Shown here: positions 25,639-37,459 of the stretch, piece after piece | Numbering within the stretch: the first letter of the stretch is position 1 | How the letters are laid out: each line of letters starts with the position of its first letter | NCBI GenBank assembly: GCA_029379385.1 | Contig: CM055617.1 | Coordinates: forward strand, 9,300,001 to 9,364,000 | Origin: Quillaja saponaria | Taxonomy: Eukaryota > Streptophyta > Magnoliopsida > Fabales > Quillajaceae | Reading direction: 5' to 3' | Length of the DNA stretch: 64,000 nt | Program-made: the position numbers and the translations under genes | Notes under the pieces: generated by a model | What the model was told of the DNA's origin: nothing | The model's input: the letters and a program-made list of their open reading frames with translations, nothing else | Databases searched by the model: none

Positions 25639-27559
25639 AATTCTTGGTGGTCATAAAATCTTAACACGTCCGTACTATGGCCCACCGCCACCAGCCTTCT
25701 CCACTGTTCCAGGCTGGAGACAACCCCGGATCTCCGCGGCCATTTGGTTCAATATTTTATTGTTTGACCACTATCTTTGGAAATGAATTTAAATTCTTTT
25801 TTTCTTTCTAAACCAGCATGCAAGAAATGCTGTTTCTTAAAATAAAATATTATAAATATATTAATTCATTAACATAAAATTATTGTTTCTTTTTTTTACT
25901 TATACCATATTTTTCTTGTTTAAAATGAAAAGAATATTAAATAAGGAATGTTCACTTTCACACCTATTTATATTTTACGTTTGGAAACTTTTTAATTTGA
26001 TCGTTCACATTTTGGTTTTATATTCTAGCTAGGTAGCTATTTGAAGGGAAAAATAATTTATTTGAATTAATTAATTTTGACATAAATAACATATTTGTTG
26101 TTTTATTAAAATATAATTAGTTGAGATACTTATCAGATATATATAATCGCTAAATCAAATAATAATAATAATGAATTGATAAACCTATATGCAAATATTT
26201 AAGAAATGAATCTATGCCATGTAATTTGGACTGAGTTGAAAAGATTAAATTAAGAAAGGAAAAGCATTGCATGCCACTGATGACATCAAATTTATTCAGA
26301 TGAGTAACAATGGTTTTAATACAATGTAATAAATTGTTTTTAAAAATACATTAGACTGTGTTTATTATATTTTAATAAATATTTTTAAAATATTATTACA
26401 AATTACTAAGTATAACCAATATAGCAATATGTAATTTTAAGGATTAGGTGGATGATTAAAAAATATGCTCTCATTATTGAATTTTTAGATTTTAATATCT
26501 TGAGAGATAACATGTAGAGTAAAATTGTACAAATTATTTAATTTTAAAATAATAATATATTTTTGATCAAATCGAGAGAACTAAACACACATGAACCCAA
26601 AAAAAAAAAAGTTGAAAAAAAAGTAGTTAGATGTACAATATGATTATATATGAATGCTGCCATAATTTTGGAGAATCCAAAAAACCTTTCGTCGACATTG
26701 CTTTGTATCACAGACTATTCTCTATTACGGAGTTGACTTTCGGATTCTTTGGCCATGATTTCTAGAAGAATGCTTGTTTATTTTTTCTTTTTCTTGTTCT
26801 TGACTCTACTAGTCTTCATGGACAGGCTGTTCTAGCCCAACAATACTAACATTAATATATAATTTATTTTTCACATGTTCCATCACCGATGTACTAACTC
26901 CACTTTTAATTGGAGCCTGTTTGGGCAACGTACTGGCCTACCAAATGCACGTCACAGGACACGTGCATGGCGCATGACCCAGGTTATGCATCCCTGGATA
27001 TGCATCCGAGAAGCAATCTAATTAGCACTTCTGGCCGTGCGGCCCCACTCTTTATTTTTTATTTTTTTCATTCAACTTCTCTTTTTATTCTTTGCTTGTT
27101 TCAAACTCCAACGATCATATTTTGGATTTTTTTCATTATTTCAAACTCTAAACACTACCAAAATTTTCACCATTCTCATCAAATTTATACATTTTCTCAA
27201 ATTCTCTTCTCTCTAACCTATTTGAAGAAAAAATTTCAGTATTTTCAATGTATGATAGTTATTTATTTATTTTATAATTATAGTTTATTTAAAATAAGTT
27301 ATTTATATGTTATTTATGTATAATTTATTTATAATTAATATAAATTAATTATGAGATGAATAATTTAAGAATAATTAATTTCAAGCATAATAATTTACAT
27401 TTGTTGTATTATTCACTTTGAATAATTTGATTTGATTTGTTATTTTATTTTGTAAATTCACTTTGAGTAAATTTTATTGCATTTATGATATCACCATATG
27501 ATAATGCAAATGAATATGAAGAGGATGATGACCTTCTTCTTACAACCTCATCATCAGTT

Positions 27560-28010
27560 ATTGCAACACAAGCTTCCCAATATATTGTGATAATACAAGA
27601 TTATACAAATCTAATAATAGTATTACACGTGGCCTGATCAAGATATAACAGTCTTATCAAAATTGTAACCGCCATCATAAAATCCTTTTAATATCATTAT
27701 GGACATCATCATGTTATATTATAATTGTAACTGACTCCATAATTATCTATTTAATGCTATGACACATTGCACTATCATATTGGCCACGATATTCTATATA
27801 AAAGGGGCTAAACCCCCAAAAGTAAATCAGGTTGTTCTCTCACACTTTTGTTATTTTATAACTTTTCAGCTTATTTACTCTCTTGATTGTCAAAGTTTTC
27901 CTATGTCTCACATTGGTGACTTGGTGTTGATTTTTCCTTTTTTAGGTAACCCATGTTGCTAAAACTTCCTCTAACAACAATCATTGATATTCAATGATCA
28001 TCTCATCACC
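27560..28010 (+). mobile_element. Possible decayed LTR of a Ty3-type element
   Basis: A TATA-like TATATAAAAGGGGCT at about 27796 is followed by CCCCAAAAG and then by ACTCTCTTGATTGTCAAAG near 27877. This recalls the TATA/start-site/ACTTGAGCGTCGGAG region of plant Tat-type LTRs. I found no partner LTR, primer-binding site or gag/pol text next to it. It is a weak call based on motif order only. Confidence 0.25.
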
Positions 28011-28394
28011 AATCCCATCGACATTAAATGGTGGATGTGCTGTCACTCGTCACCGTGTCTCTAGCACCCTTCCTAAACTCCCGATCCATGCACAACTACC
28101 TTTCAAGCCTAATTCATCCATTTTTCTATAAATCGACGTTGTTGATAAACCCTTTGCAACATCCGAGATTGCCTCCTAATCAAATGAGACACTGACTACA
28201 TCACCAAAAGGAGGTGGAACGCATCTCCACGAACGGCTCTAGCCAGAGGCTTCGTTTTGCTGAAAGAACATATCTAGACCCGACCTAATTACATATCCAT
28301 GCTTGACCCAGTTTAACTCGAACCACACTCATACCAAATGACTTAGTCTAGCCCAAACCAACAGGTTTACTAACTTCAATACAATCACAATATT

Positions 28395-28795
28395 TTTATA
28401 TTTTACATAAAGTTCCCAAAAGTTATGTTTATTAACAAATTCGACCCAAAATGTTATGTATTTTTACAATTTTCCTTAATATTTTAGTTATTTACAATTA
28501 TGGCCTAAACTATTTATGGATTTATATATTCGACACAAATATTTATATAATTTCCTAAGTCGCCCAAAATTTCAATAATTTATAGAGTTACCAATATCTT
28601 TTATATATTTTACAAATATACCCTAAATCTTTATAAATTTGGATTAACCTCCTAAATACTTCCTCATAATTTCACATAGGTCCCAAGTTTTTATGTATTA
28701 AGTTGCCCAAATAATTTTAAGACATTATATATAGGCTCCTAGATTTATACTTTCTTAAATTGCCTACATTATCTATGTGATTACATGCTTACATG
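28395..28795. repeat. Imperfect tandem repeat, unit about 30 bp
   Basis: About a dozen degenerate units follow one another, each with a core like CCCAAAAT or CCTAAAT, followed by a TTTAT-rich stretch and ACAAA or ACAAT. Examples start near 28413, 28443, 28501, 28559, 28619 and 28679. Unit length ranges from about 22 to 34 bp. Repeats of this flavour occur in plant retrotransposon leaders, but no element can be delimited. Confidence 0.55.
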
Positions 28796-29734
28796 ATAGT
28801 CAAAATTAAATTACGACGTTATTATTTGGAAAATAATATTACATGCTTGATATTCCGGATTTTAAATTTTACTATGCACATCCCAAATATAATTACTTGC
28901 TTAATATGCTCAATAGTGCACGCATACATGTCATTTCGGTTACCTAATATATCATGTTGGCCTCCAAAATTAATTACTCAATTATTTGTCCATGATCTCT
29001 CAATTTTCATTTAGTTTATTTAGAATTAATACTGAATAAATTTGTTTTCAATTATAATTCAAAACTGAATAAAAATAGTTTAATCTTTTAACATAATAAA
29101 TGGATATCTTTTTTGGTAATTTACACAAAAATCTGTTTTTCAAACCATGATCACAAACTATAGTTTTTGAACAATCCAAACACGTACATAAAAAGTAGCG
29201 AGACAAATTATGGTCTCAGACCATGATTCTCGCCTCGTCACCAAACCAAATGGATCCATAGTAGCTAAGGTTAACTAAAACTTCATGCATTAGCTTTTAT
29301 GATTAGAAATCAATCTTTTTTATTTATTTATTTGAGGAGCAAGAAGAAAATAGGAGAAATTATTTTGTATTATTATTTTTTATATTAATTAGGACCACAT
29401 AAATAGAAATGCAAATTTATAGGAGATTTTCTAATGAGTAACCCTAAGGGCACTTGTTTATGCTACAATAAACATAGCATTTGAAAATTAAAACTTTCCA
29501 AAGTAGCAATTTATGCATAAATAGTACTGTAACATGATCAATTAACATAATATATGTTACCAACTTTTTATTTATATTAATCAATTATAATGGAGCGAGG
29601 ATTTACAATATACACTTTCATAAAATCACTGATGGCACTAAGGTGAAAGAATAACATTTATAATAACCACACATCTAATGCTGATTAAATTTAAACTTAG
29701 GACATTATAGCGTAACATTTTAAATCAGTTCACT

Positions 29735-30586
29735 TAGAGATAGCAATGGATCAGGTCTGCCCAAGCTCAGACCAGACACATTATTTATTCATATACATTA
29801 TGGACCTGAAAATGAGACCCATTTTAGACCCAATATTTACTAGGTATAAACAAATCCGAATTCGGATCAATGGGCTCACCCATATACCTTTTTTTTTTCT
29901 TTTCAAAAAACTATGTTCTTCTATTTAAAAATTAATTCAATTTATTAATTAATTTAACATAATTTTAAGTGATTCATAACACTAATTTTCTCATAAAATT
30001 TATAATAATAATAAATTTAACCTCCTATATATAGTTATATTATCTTTATTGTTGAGAATTATAAATAGAAATTAACCATAAAATATGAAATTTCAAAAGA
30101 TCAATATTTAAAATTATGTAATTAATTATTTTTATTTTCTTTTTTAGTCAACTCCCTTAGTTTCATTTCTTAGTCAAATTTCTTTATAAATTCAAGTAAG
30201 CTCTCTCAATTTTCTCTCTAGTCAACTACTTTAATATTTTTTAAATTTCTTATTTTGTAAATACATGTATATAGAAAATTCAAATTTATATGTCCTTACA
30301 CACAAATATATATATATATATATAAATCATTATATAATTGAGTAAAAATAGGAACAAACATGTAAATTAATTCATCCATTCATTCGTATAAAAAATAGTT
30401 AAATAAACTGATCCGACTACCCAAATTATATGAATATAACTCAGGGTTATTTGAATATTTCAATATATAAAAGAAAATTAAAAATATATATTGGTTTTTT
30501 TTTTTGGTGGATGAAGTAAAAAATTGACCCAGTCTAGACTATATTTTCATAGATATGTCTAGACTCAAACCCGATCCATAAACTCG

Positions 30587-30629
<43 letters not shown>

Positions 30630-31085
30630 GACCAAATTTATTACTATTTCAACAAATAAAACAACACAAGTCTTAGCAAAAAAATAAAAAATAAAAAATA
30701 ATTGTTAATACTCATTTTGCTCACAAGATTGATAGTAATAAATTTGAAATTCTATATATAGTTATATTACTTTACCTTCAACATCCAACATATTAATCCT
30801 CCTCATTACATTCTCAAAATTTAAATTTAAAAATTGAAATAAAAACTATTAAGACCAAATTTGTTTTCCTTGGTTACATTCTCAAAATTAAAATATTAAA
30901 ACTCAAAATCAAAACTGTGAGAACTTATCATATGTAGACCTAACGGGTCTTTGGGTTTTACGCAGACCTAATGGGTACAAAATTAAAATATCTAGGACCC
31001 ATTTAAGATCCAAATATAGACACATGGTCGAACCCGGCAGGCCCCATATGAACCCGGAACCAATTGTCATCCTTACCTTAACCAA
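29735..31085. mobile_element. Terminal-inverted-repeat element, hAT-like MITE (tentative)
   Basis: The left end contains GAGATAGCAATGGATCAGG. The right end, reverse-complemented, contains GGATGACAATTGGTTCCGG. Both are followed by runs of motifs like GGTCTGCC and GACCCATTTTAGA. These match the GGATGGCAATGGGG style of plant hAT MITE ends. The interior is AT-rich with no transposase. A target-site duplication is not clear. Confidence 0.4.
30588..30624. repeat. TA microsatellite
   Basis: An uninterrupted TA dinucleotide run of about 18 copies. Confidence 0.95.
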
Positions 31086-31875
31086 TATCTTACCAGTAAA
31101 GGATATCACGTTATATGCATGAGTGGACCAAGAGAGGGCCAGCCTGAGCCCAGGCTAGAGCTAGATTTTTCTATAAAAAAAATAAAAATAGTACTAGTAG
31201 TGATATAGTATTATCATTGAGAACTAATTATAAATACATAGGATGACCCAGTGTTTAAGTTTTATTGTTCCTTTGTGGAGTATTGAAGTACAACTTCCCT
31301 CAAGCTCACTTAATAAGTCTTTTTATTCCCTTTTTGACATATTAAATTATTTTGCCCCTATTTGAAATAGATATATTTTATTTGCTTTACAATCTTTTAG
31401 TATTTTCAACATGTTAAAATATTGAAGAATAAGTTTAGTTCAAAAAATAATAGTGCGAATAAAAAAATTAAAAAATTACCCATCGCGATGGATAGAGAAA
31501 TCATATTAAAAGATTGTGATGCAAAAATCTAATAGTAAATATATCGAGTAATTTCATATATATGTTTAAAAGAATTGCTATAATTCTAAACAAGCTGTTT
31601 ACAAATCAATGCATGGTTAACATTAGAAATAAAATCATTAATTTTTGTAAATGTAATGTACACCATAGTCATATGACCTAAATAAATTTGATAATTTTTT
31701 GGAAGTAAATTTAATTACACTTCTTTTATATGCTTTAAGTAAAAGAATATATCAAAAATTCAAAATGTCCATGAACCTTATATACATGTTATCACATTAG
31801 CACCTTAATTAATGCTTGAGAGATGTGTATATTTATTTATTTTTTCTATTTTTGGATCCACATTTCATCACCATT

Positions 31876-31945
31876 GTTTTTTATTATTATTATTATTATT
31901 ATTATATACACTTCTTCTTCTTCTTCTTATTATTATTATTCTCCA
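31876..31945. repeat. ATT then CTT compound microsatellite
   Basis: A run of about eight ATT trinucleotides, then about six CTT trinucleotides, then further ATT copies. Confidence 0.9.
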
Positions 31946-32159
31946 TCACTAAAATAAGAAGGCATAAATTGTTTATTTTTATTAATTTTCAATGATGAAA
32001 ATCATAATTTTTTTTTTAATTTTTAAACCATCGTTTGGATTCTCACTTTTATGAGCTTGGCCCGGGCTATTAAAAAATCCTTGGTTTGTCCTTGGTTATA
32101 CATGTAAAAAGGACAATATTTACAACCATTTGGCACTAGTTATATGAATAACTAGTGAC

Positions 32160-34274
32160 TAAGGGTGTTCAATGAGCCGAGCTTCAGCCGAGCTTTGATA
32201 AAGCTAGACTCGGCTCATCTCATTTTAGGCAAGCTCAAGCTTCAGCTCGAGTTTATTTCAAGCTTGCGATCTAAAGCTCGTTAAGAGCTTGTAAACAAAT
32301 ATCCAGGCTCGAGCTCGGCTCGTTAAGGCTTGTGAGCCATATCAAATTTAACATGTTTCAATCAAAATAATGGCCCAAAATCTAATTTAAATGCTTTAAC
32401 AACAAACTCAGTCATCAATATCATACAAACCTATCTAAACAAGTATCATCCAAGAAATAAAGGACTAAGAATTAAAACAAATCTCAAATTACATCCAAAA
32501 TAACTTCAAATTTCAAATTCAACAAAGTCAAATAGTCTGCCTCTGCCATAATTAAAATCTTCACATTCTCACACAAATCCATTAAATTGTTTTGCAGTTC
32601 TAACTCCTACAACTCCTATAAGTTAAAAAATAGTTATTAAAATATTATTACAAGTCAAAAACTAATTAACAAAGTATAAGAAAGTATTTTCATTCTTTTT
32701 TTTAGGATTGTATAATATCAATAACAATAAACTATCAAACCCACCTGTCTTTGTATTTAATGGGAAAAGGACAGCCTCAAATTATTATTATCAAAATCCC
32801 ATTGAGTTTATAAGTAAGAAAATGACAAACTTGCCCTCAAGAAAAAAGAAAATGACAAACTTCAAATTTTACACTATTCTCCATGTTAAGAGAAATTTGC
32901 AGTGCGCAAGTTGTGCCTTGGGAGCCCAAAACCTTATTGGTTCTTTGGTGGTATATAAAGAAGAAAATGAAAGACACAATTAAAAAAGAGTGTACACAAG
33001 TCGAAATACCAATAAAACATTGAAAATGATGTCAGGGCAATAGTTTATTTTTTGAAAGCTTTTTCATTTAAACTAAAAAAATTAATTTAAAGTTAGTTAT
33101 AGTACATATGTAAACTGTTGGATATCAATCAAATAAAAATCAGGAATCCATATGAAGGAATAAATGAAAGTATCAAGGAAACATTATAAAGAAGGAGAAG
33201 CGGTCTCAAATATGTTACTCTCTGTCCATAGCTCTAGACAAAGTATAAGCGAGTTCATTTTCTTTTTAACTGAATTCCTTGTTGATCCTTCATGGGTGTT
33301 AAGTGTTTAAAGTACTTGTTGAATGTCCAGTGACTTACTATCTAATAGTTGAGTTCTTAATGCTTGCTTGCAGCTTAGCTTTATATGGAAACTATACAAG
33401 ATCTTCTGAATCCTGCTAATGATAACATTTCTATTGTGGAAGACCCCAAATCCGGAGAGTTACACTGCTTTGCCGAAAATACAATATTGAATACCAAAAA
33501 TAAAATAGGAACTCAAATGGATTCCATAAACATAGATCCTTAACTAGAAGTTCATAAACACTCGCAAATGACCAATAAAAGGAGATTGCTAACCTTTGCA
33601 ACCGAATTATGACTTCCTCCACAAGATTAGAAGTCAGAGCACCCAAATCTAACCGTGTCCGTGATGCTTGAGACTTAAGAGTTGAGAGGCTAGTGTGAAG
33701 CTTGAGAGTTTAGTGTTGAAGAAATTGAGAGACCGAGAGCCGAGAGCCGAGAGGCAAGAGGTGAGGTTGAGTTTACTTGAAACCCTATCCTAATTCCCAA
33801 ATCCGAACTTATTTGTTTTAATTTTTTTCCTTTTTTTGTGTGTTTCTAACTTCCGGTTCTAGTTGTTTGCTTGTTTGACTCTTTCCAATTCCATTTAAAA
33901 CACTACATTACACTATAATTATTAATTATTAAATTAAAAATACTATAAGTCTATTAGACTTTTAGTGTTATATATTAATGTAAATAATAAAAATATAAAG
34001 AATATAATTATATATTTATTTAAAAATAATATATAAATATTTATTATATAGTATATATAATAATAATAAATTATATATTTAATTATTCTTAACGAGCTGG
34101 CTCGCGAAATTACAAGCCGAGTCTTGTAAAGATTGAGCTCGGCTCGTTTACTAAACCAATTCAAAAGTAAAGCTCAAGATTGGCTTGTTTAGTAAACGAG
34201 TCAAGCTCGAGCCGAGCTCTTAACAAGTAGCTCACAAGCTACTCGTGAGCTAGCTCAACTCATTGTTAGCCCTA
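32160..34274. mobile_element. Non-autonomous hAT-like transposon, about 2.1 kb
   Basis: Imperfect terminal inverted repeats begin TAAGGGTGTTCAATGAGCC at the left and TAGGGCTAACAATGAGTTG at the right (reverse complement). The flanking 8-mers CTAGTGAC (32152-32159) and CTAGTGAT (34275-34282) look like an 8-bp target-site duplication with one mismatch, the size hAT elements make. The subterminal 180 bp at each end is packed with GAGCTCG, GAGCCGAG and GCTCGTT motifs in both orientations, a typical transposase-binding layout. The interior has no transposase frame, so mobility would depend on an element elsewhere. Confidence 0.7.
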
Positions 34275-34742
34275 CTAGTGATAATATTATGAGCTAGTTT
34301 GGCATATCGTATAAAGATAATAAGAAACTAAAAAATTATCCATTTAGCTCTTATACAATATTTGGCAACAACAGGATAAGATAAACTTATACTGTTGACT
34401 CCCTCTCAGTTTTACTTCTCTTAAATTTAATAAAATTAGATAAAAAATATATATATATTTTACACATATATAAGTAAATATTTAATCTAAACATTAAATA
34501 AAATAAATTTCATTTTCTAGATTTATTTCATGATATAAAATCCCAAATATATGAATATCAAAGATAAATTTAAATAATTGAACAAAAATAAACTAAGTGA
34601 TATATTTAAGGTTACTCATTAAAATTGCACATATGTTTAATTTCTGAAAGAAAAACATTAAAGGAGAGGATAAGAACATCTTAAAAATAAATTGAGGTTA
34701 ATATATAAAGTATTGTTAAAAAAAAGAAAAAAGAATTGGAGG

Positions 34743-34747
<5 letters not shown>

Positions 34748-34775
<28 letters not shown>
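34748..34775. repeat. TA microsatellite
   Basis: An uninterrupted TA dinucleotide run of about 14 copies. Confidence 0.95.
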
Positions 34776-34778
<3 letters not shown>

Positions 34779-37112
34779 CTAGAACTCATTTTAAATAAAA
34801 AGGGTTAAAAATGCGATTTATTAGTCACATAAAAGAATATAATGAATTTTGGAATTGTGAAGATAGGACTTTTCATTTTATATGTTTTCAAAACTATTTT
34901 GTAGTTCCGTTAGTTTTCCATCCCATTACAGGGAGACAAGCATCAAATTTCCTAAATATTGGACTATAGAGTGATTTCAATAAATCTCATGGAAGGAGTA
35001 TAATTTACTCTTTTTATCGAGTGTCTTACATATTATAAGATGATGTGATTTAAAAAAATTAAATTTATTACCCATGTTTGGTTTGGTTTTAAAAATAGTT
35101 TTTTATTTAAATTTTTCTGCAAAGCTATTTGGTAATAGATGTTTTATTTTTTAAGTTTTATGAAATAGTATTTTTGAGTTTTAAAGTCCTAAAAGCTGAA
35201 GAAGAAAAAAATCAAATAGAAAACAAGAGAAGCTCAAATAAATTTAATAATTATTGTATGTAGACAAATATAACAATAACATTTTGTCCAAATGGTCTTT
35301 TTAGTATTTTTAATATTCAATATATTTTTTGAAAAAATAAAATCAAATAATTTTTTTATATTTCATAGTGCTTTTACATAACTCATTCAAAAAAATTTCA
35401 GCTTTTTTATATAGTGTTTTATAAACAACTCTACTTGAGAAGTATTTTTTCTTACTGTTTAACACAGACTATTGTATTGGTTGTTCATAATTTCAATTTT
35501 TTTTATTAATGAGTTATTTCTTTTGAAATAATTCAAATTCCCAAAATCATATTTATTGCACTTAACAAATATCATTAGAATACTCGTGAGAAAAATTAAT
35601 TTGTTAGAAAAAAAAAAAAATTGTTAATGTACAATAAATACAGAAATTAGAATTTGATATATTTTAAAAATAATATATCTTAAGTGATTAATTCATTAGA
35701 CCAACATGGAGAGTTTAAGAAAGTTTCTAAATGTATATATTTAGAATCAATTTTAAAATAATGATTACTGGAAGTTTTATAGCTCAACCCTTATCTTTCG
35801 AGTCTATTACAATATTAGATAAAGTAATATAGATATTTGAGAAGAAATTCTAACTTTTGCTTAAAATTTTTTAATAGAATGTCTTAAAAACAGTTGTTTA
35901 GATAGAATAAATATAGTGTCTAAAAATTAAAATATTTTAACAATAAAATTTATAAATTAATCATTTTTCTAACGAGTGTGCTAAGAGATGCAATAAATAT
36001 GATTTTTGGATATTTATTAAATAACACTAAAATTATGATCAATTATCATAACAATTAAAAGCTACTAACTTTTTATTTATAAAACTTAACAAGTGCCCTT
36101 AGAACATAAAGGAAAAAAAAAACTCATAAATTAAAAGTCTTTTCAATGTATTGATAGTATGAAGTTATTGCAATGTTAAGGCAAGCAGTATGTGTTATAA
36201 CACATTAACAGTCTCAACATCAATCAATTCAAAATATGTTTCATCCAAAATTAATTAGTGAATCTCTTGAAGATTATAATATAAAGCATATTACTTCTAA
36301 CTAGTGTCGTGTTCTGTGTGATCATATACAACACGACAAGTTTCAAATTAATCTAAGGTAATTAAATCTAAAAAATACTAGTACTTATGGATAATTCATG
36401 TGTCAGAATATTGACATCATAACATATCAGCAAAGGAATTTAGAACTCAATCAAAAGTTTAGAAACTAACATTAACTTCTGTGTTATTTTGATAAATGGT
36501 AAAGTACTGGATATATAAGATAAACTCAGAATCCACTGTGTTTGAACTAATTAATCCTAAAACTTTTGCCTTCCTTTCTCCACTAATAGAAGCTTTCTCG
36601 TTCTTCTCCTTTTTCGGCTGAACTTCCTCATTGATTACATGAACCAAAAGTTTGTATGTTTTGGATGAACACCACTGTTGTCATTCAGATGTTCATATAC
36701 AATGCAACTTGGCGATGCTTTCCATGAATGAAACTTCTCGTATGCATGAGGTCGGGGTAAATTCTTAGGGTCATTTCTAGGAGTGATTATAACTAAACCC
36801 TCCAAGCCGATTGCATTTCTCAGAAGAACCCTCATCAAATCTATTTCATAGTCATAAAAATTGATATTTATCAGCTTAATGAATTTAAGCTGATTGAAGA
36901 TGTGATGGGAGTTCTTAAACCTAATCCTCTCATGCAATACCCAGTATGGTCCATATTCTATCCTATAATCATTCAGCTGCAAGATTTCAAAACAAGAGAA
37001 AATAATTATAAATAGTGCTTTGTAGTATACTAAATACTGTAAATCATTCAATAGTACTAAAAAGATTGTATGCTATCGGTATCACTAATATCATTGTTGA
37101 CCTAAAATGCAT

Positions 37113-37459
37113 TGTTAAGAGCTTTTCTTGAAAAGCTTAGCAATCAACCAGTTGGGTCACAAAAAGAGAAAGAGAAAAAGATGACTGAGAGAGAAAAGAA
37201 ACTCAGAATTTTCATTATGGCTAAGAGTTCCCTTACAGATGCTTGGACTGAATTTTTATACCATTATGGCTAACAGTTCAATCGTTAGGAGCTAAAACAG
37301 ATTAACAAACCCCTAACAGATTAACTAACTCCTCCACTTGAAATTAACAAACTCTATTAGCAACCTAACTACCTTCACTTAATCAAACGCAGCGTTTTCT
37401 CCTTATACCCAGTGACAAATAAGGCAGTTGGCCCCATTTCCTTTCTCTGCTTTGTAACA
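37113..37459 (-). repeat. 3' LTR of the Ty3/gypsy element
   Basis: 347 bp, bounded by TG and CA on the plus strand. It differs from the other LTR by about six substitutions, a shorter GA-repeat tract and a small insertion near 37300. Confidence 0.95.

Larger units (their letters stand above)
25283..36634. other. Long gene-free, repeat-rich region
   Basis: The first 250 bp are the likely leader and promoter of the NADH dehydrogenase gene. The remainder has no supported gene. It holds microsatellites, a G+C-richer island, a possible decayed LTR, a block of 30-bp imperfect repeats, two terminal-inverted-repeat elements and long AT-rich tracts. I see nothing else in 34.3-36.4 kb beyond A/T runs and a TA repeat. 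Confidence 0.6.

Noticed and set aside
26910..27323. 137-codon plus-strand open frame
   Set aside because: Only its first third has normal composition; the rest is a Phe/Tyr/Ile-rich read-through of AT-rich DNA with no domain.
32708..32983. 91-codon frame inside the hAT-like element
   Set aside because: No transposase motifs (no RW or DDE-type signature) and Asn/Lys-rich composition.
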